Part shown: positions 38,705-39,826 of the stretch, in pieces | How positions within the stretch are numbered: position 1 is the first letter of the stretch | Layout: the number at the start of each line of letters is the position of its first letter | From: a virus | Length of the DNA: 39,826 nucleotides | Direction: 5' to 3' (one strand) | Virus record (IMG/VR): IMGVR_UViG_3300042922_001494 | Location: 1-39,826 of that record | Position numbers and translations under genes: made by a program | The notes under the pieces: model-generated | Databases searched by the model: none | What the model was told of the DNA's origin: nothing | What the model saw: only the letters and a program-made list of their open reading frames with translations

Positions 38705-39826
38705 ATGCCAGTTTACAAAGACGAAGAGCGAGGTACATACTATTGCAAATTTTACTATACTGATTATGCAGGAAAAAGACAGCAGAAGAAAAAAAGGGGC
38801 TTTAAGCTCCAGAGGGATGCAAAAGAATGGGAAAGATCGTTTTTATCTCAAAACAGCTCTAGTCTTTTAATGACATTTAAAGATTTCACTGAAATATATT
38901 TTGAAGATATGGAAAATCGTTTAAAACAATCCACAATTATTTGTAAACAAAATATTGTTATCAACAAATTAATGCCATTTTTCGGAGATATCCCTATGGA
39001 TAAGATAACACCGCAGGTCATAAGAACTTGGCAAAATGAGGTATTATCTCACAAAGACGAAAAAGACAATCCCTTTAGTCCAATCTACCTACGTGCTATG
39101 GATAAACAGCTGAGGTGTATATTTAATTATGCAGTTACCTATTATGGTCTGAAAGCAAGCCCTTGCAAAAAAGCCGGATCTATCGGAAGCTCTGACAATG
39201 GAAAAGAAATGTCATTCTGGACAAAAGAAGAATTTGATAAATTTATAAACTCTGTTGACGATCCAGGATTAAACGAAGCGTTCACAGTCCTATATTACAC
39301 AGGTATGCGAGTTGGGGAAATGCTTGCTCTTACATGGGCGGATATAGATCTTACAAATCGTATTATCAACATAACTAAAACATACCACCGCTTTGGATCA
39401 GACGATATAATAACCACTCCTAAAACACGGCGCAGCGTAAGAAAGGTTCCTATCCCTTTATTTTTGTGTGATAGCCTTCTTAGGTATAAGCTAAGGCACT
39501 ATAATCCAGACGAAAAAGACAGGGCCTTTCAATATACCAAAGTAATTATGGGCAGGAAATTACGGGCATACTGCGCGCTGGCCGGAGTCAAGCGCATCCG
39601 AGTTCATGACTTAAGACATAGCCATGTGTCCCTTTTAATTAATCTGGATTTCAAGCCCCTACTAATTGCCGAACGAATTGGAGACTCTGTTGATATGGTA
39701 AACAATGTTTATGGCCACCTCTATCCGAACGAGCACACCGCTCTGGTGGATAAATTAGAAGAATTGAATAATAGTACCAAAATAGTACCAAAGCAAAAAA
39801 ATAAGCCATCAAAACCCCTTATTTAA
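38705..39826 (+). CDS. int: Tyrosine-type site-specific integrase
   Basis: 373 residues. The N-terminal ~55 residues are an arm-binding AP2-like domain (GTYYCKFYYTDYAGKRQQKKKRGF), then a SAM-like core-binding domain (60-150), then the catalytic domain with Arg202 (TGMRVGE), Lys240 (TTPKTRRS), His301-x-x-Arg304 (VHDLRH) and nucleophile Tyr336 (NNVYGHLYP). The usual LGH histidine is Asp327 (IGDS), a known variation. It integrates and, with an excisionase, excises the prophage. GAAAGGAAATG precedes ATG 38705. Confidence 0.95.
   Translation: MPVYKDEERGTYYCKFYYTDYAGKRQQKKKRGFKLQRDAKEWERSFLSQNSSSLLMTFKDFTEIYFEDMENRLKQSTIICKQNIVINKLMPFFGDIPMDKITPQVIRTWQNEVLSHKDEKDNPFSPIYLRAMDKQLRCIFNYAVTYYGLKASPCKKAGSIGSSDNGKEMSFWTKEEFDKFINSVDDPGLNEAFTVLYYTGMRVGEMLALTWADIDLTNRIINITKTYHRFGSDDIITTPKTRRSVRKVPIPLFLCDSLLRYKLRHYNPDEKDRAFQYTKVIMGRKLRAYCALAGVKRIRVHDLRHSHVSLLINLDFKPLLIAERIGDSVDMVNNVYGHLYPNEHTALVDKLEELNNSTKIVPKQKNKPSKPLI
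39771..39792. repeat. Tandem ATAGTACCAAA repeat at the end of int
   Basis: Two exact 11-bp copies (39771-39781 and 39782-39792) lie back-to-back in the last int codons. Direct repeats close to the int end are often arm-type integrase binding sites of attP. They fit an attachment site just beyond the window, but no core can be identified here. Confidence 0.5.

Overview
The window is an almost complete, integrated temperate myovirus (PBSX/Xkd-type contractile-tail phage) of a low-to-mid GC Firmicute. Strong GGAGG ribosome sites, frequent TTG/GTG starts, an ImmR/ImmA-like switch, choline-binding-type cell-wall repeats and the Xkd-like tail gene set point to a clostridial host, most likely Lachnospiraceae-like; the species cannot be named from sequence alone. 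The late and early genes lie on the minus strand and read right to left. The lysogeny genes and integrase lie on the plus strand at the right edge.

Layout from the left: a plus-strand AT-rich SIR2-like gene (1-1581), a good candidate NAD-consuming defence cargo, ends against a bidirectional terminator. Then, in map order on the minus strand: amidase endolysin, holin, XkdX-like protein, tail fibre (collar N-terminus plus beta-helix), baseplate genes (DUF2313, J, DUF2634, DUF2577, XkdQ-, XkdP-like), tape measure, tail assembly chaperone pair with an A AAA AAC slippery site, tube, sheath, neck/connector genes, major capsid, cement protein, DUF2213 protease/scaffold, MuF head protein, portal, terL and terS. 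The MuF protein carries a C-terminal RelA/SpoT-type alarmone synthetase-like domain and is followed by a small acidic gene and an intrinsic terminator, which looks like a toxin-immunity cassette built into the head operon.

Upstream of terS (24385-24940) there is no convincing gene. Instead there is a candidate late promoter with two ATGTTCG repeats 10 bp apart, a hairpin-rich stretch, a tRNA-like element whose anticodon arm is too short to decode, and an intrinsic terminator before terS. This looks like a self-contained phage non-coding RNA unit. An ArpU/RinA-like regulator gene sits just upstream of the promoter.

The early region (25.4-36.9 kb) holds small phage proteins, YopX, a 12-copy GTTACA repeat cluster next to a DUF927 helicase and a CHC2 primase-like gene (probable origin), an ERCC4-type nuclease, SSB (apparently with an ATC start), an MBL-fold protein, RecT and a Rad50/SbcC-like ATPase. 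The control region (36.9-37.2 kb) has divergent promoters with repeated TTCTCTAA boxes between a Cro-like gene and a short XRE repressor plus ImmA-type metallopeptidase. A secreted cell-wall-repeat protein (probable lysogenic conversion gene) and a tyrosine integrase complete the element. No attachment core can be assigned; at least one att site probably lies outside the window.
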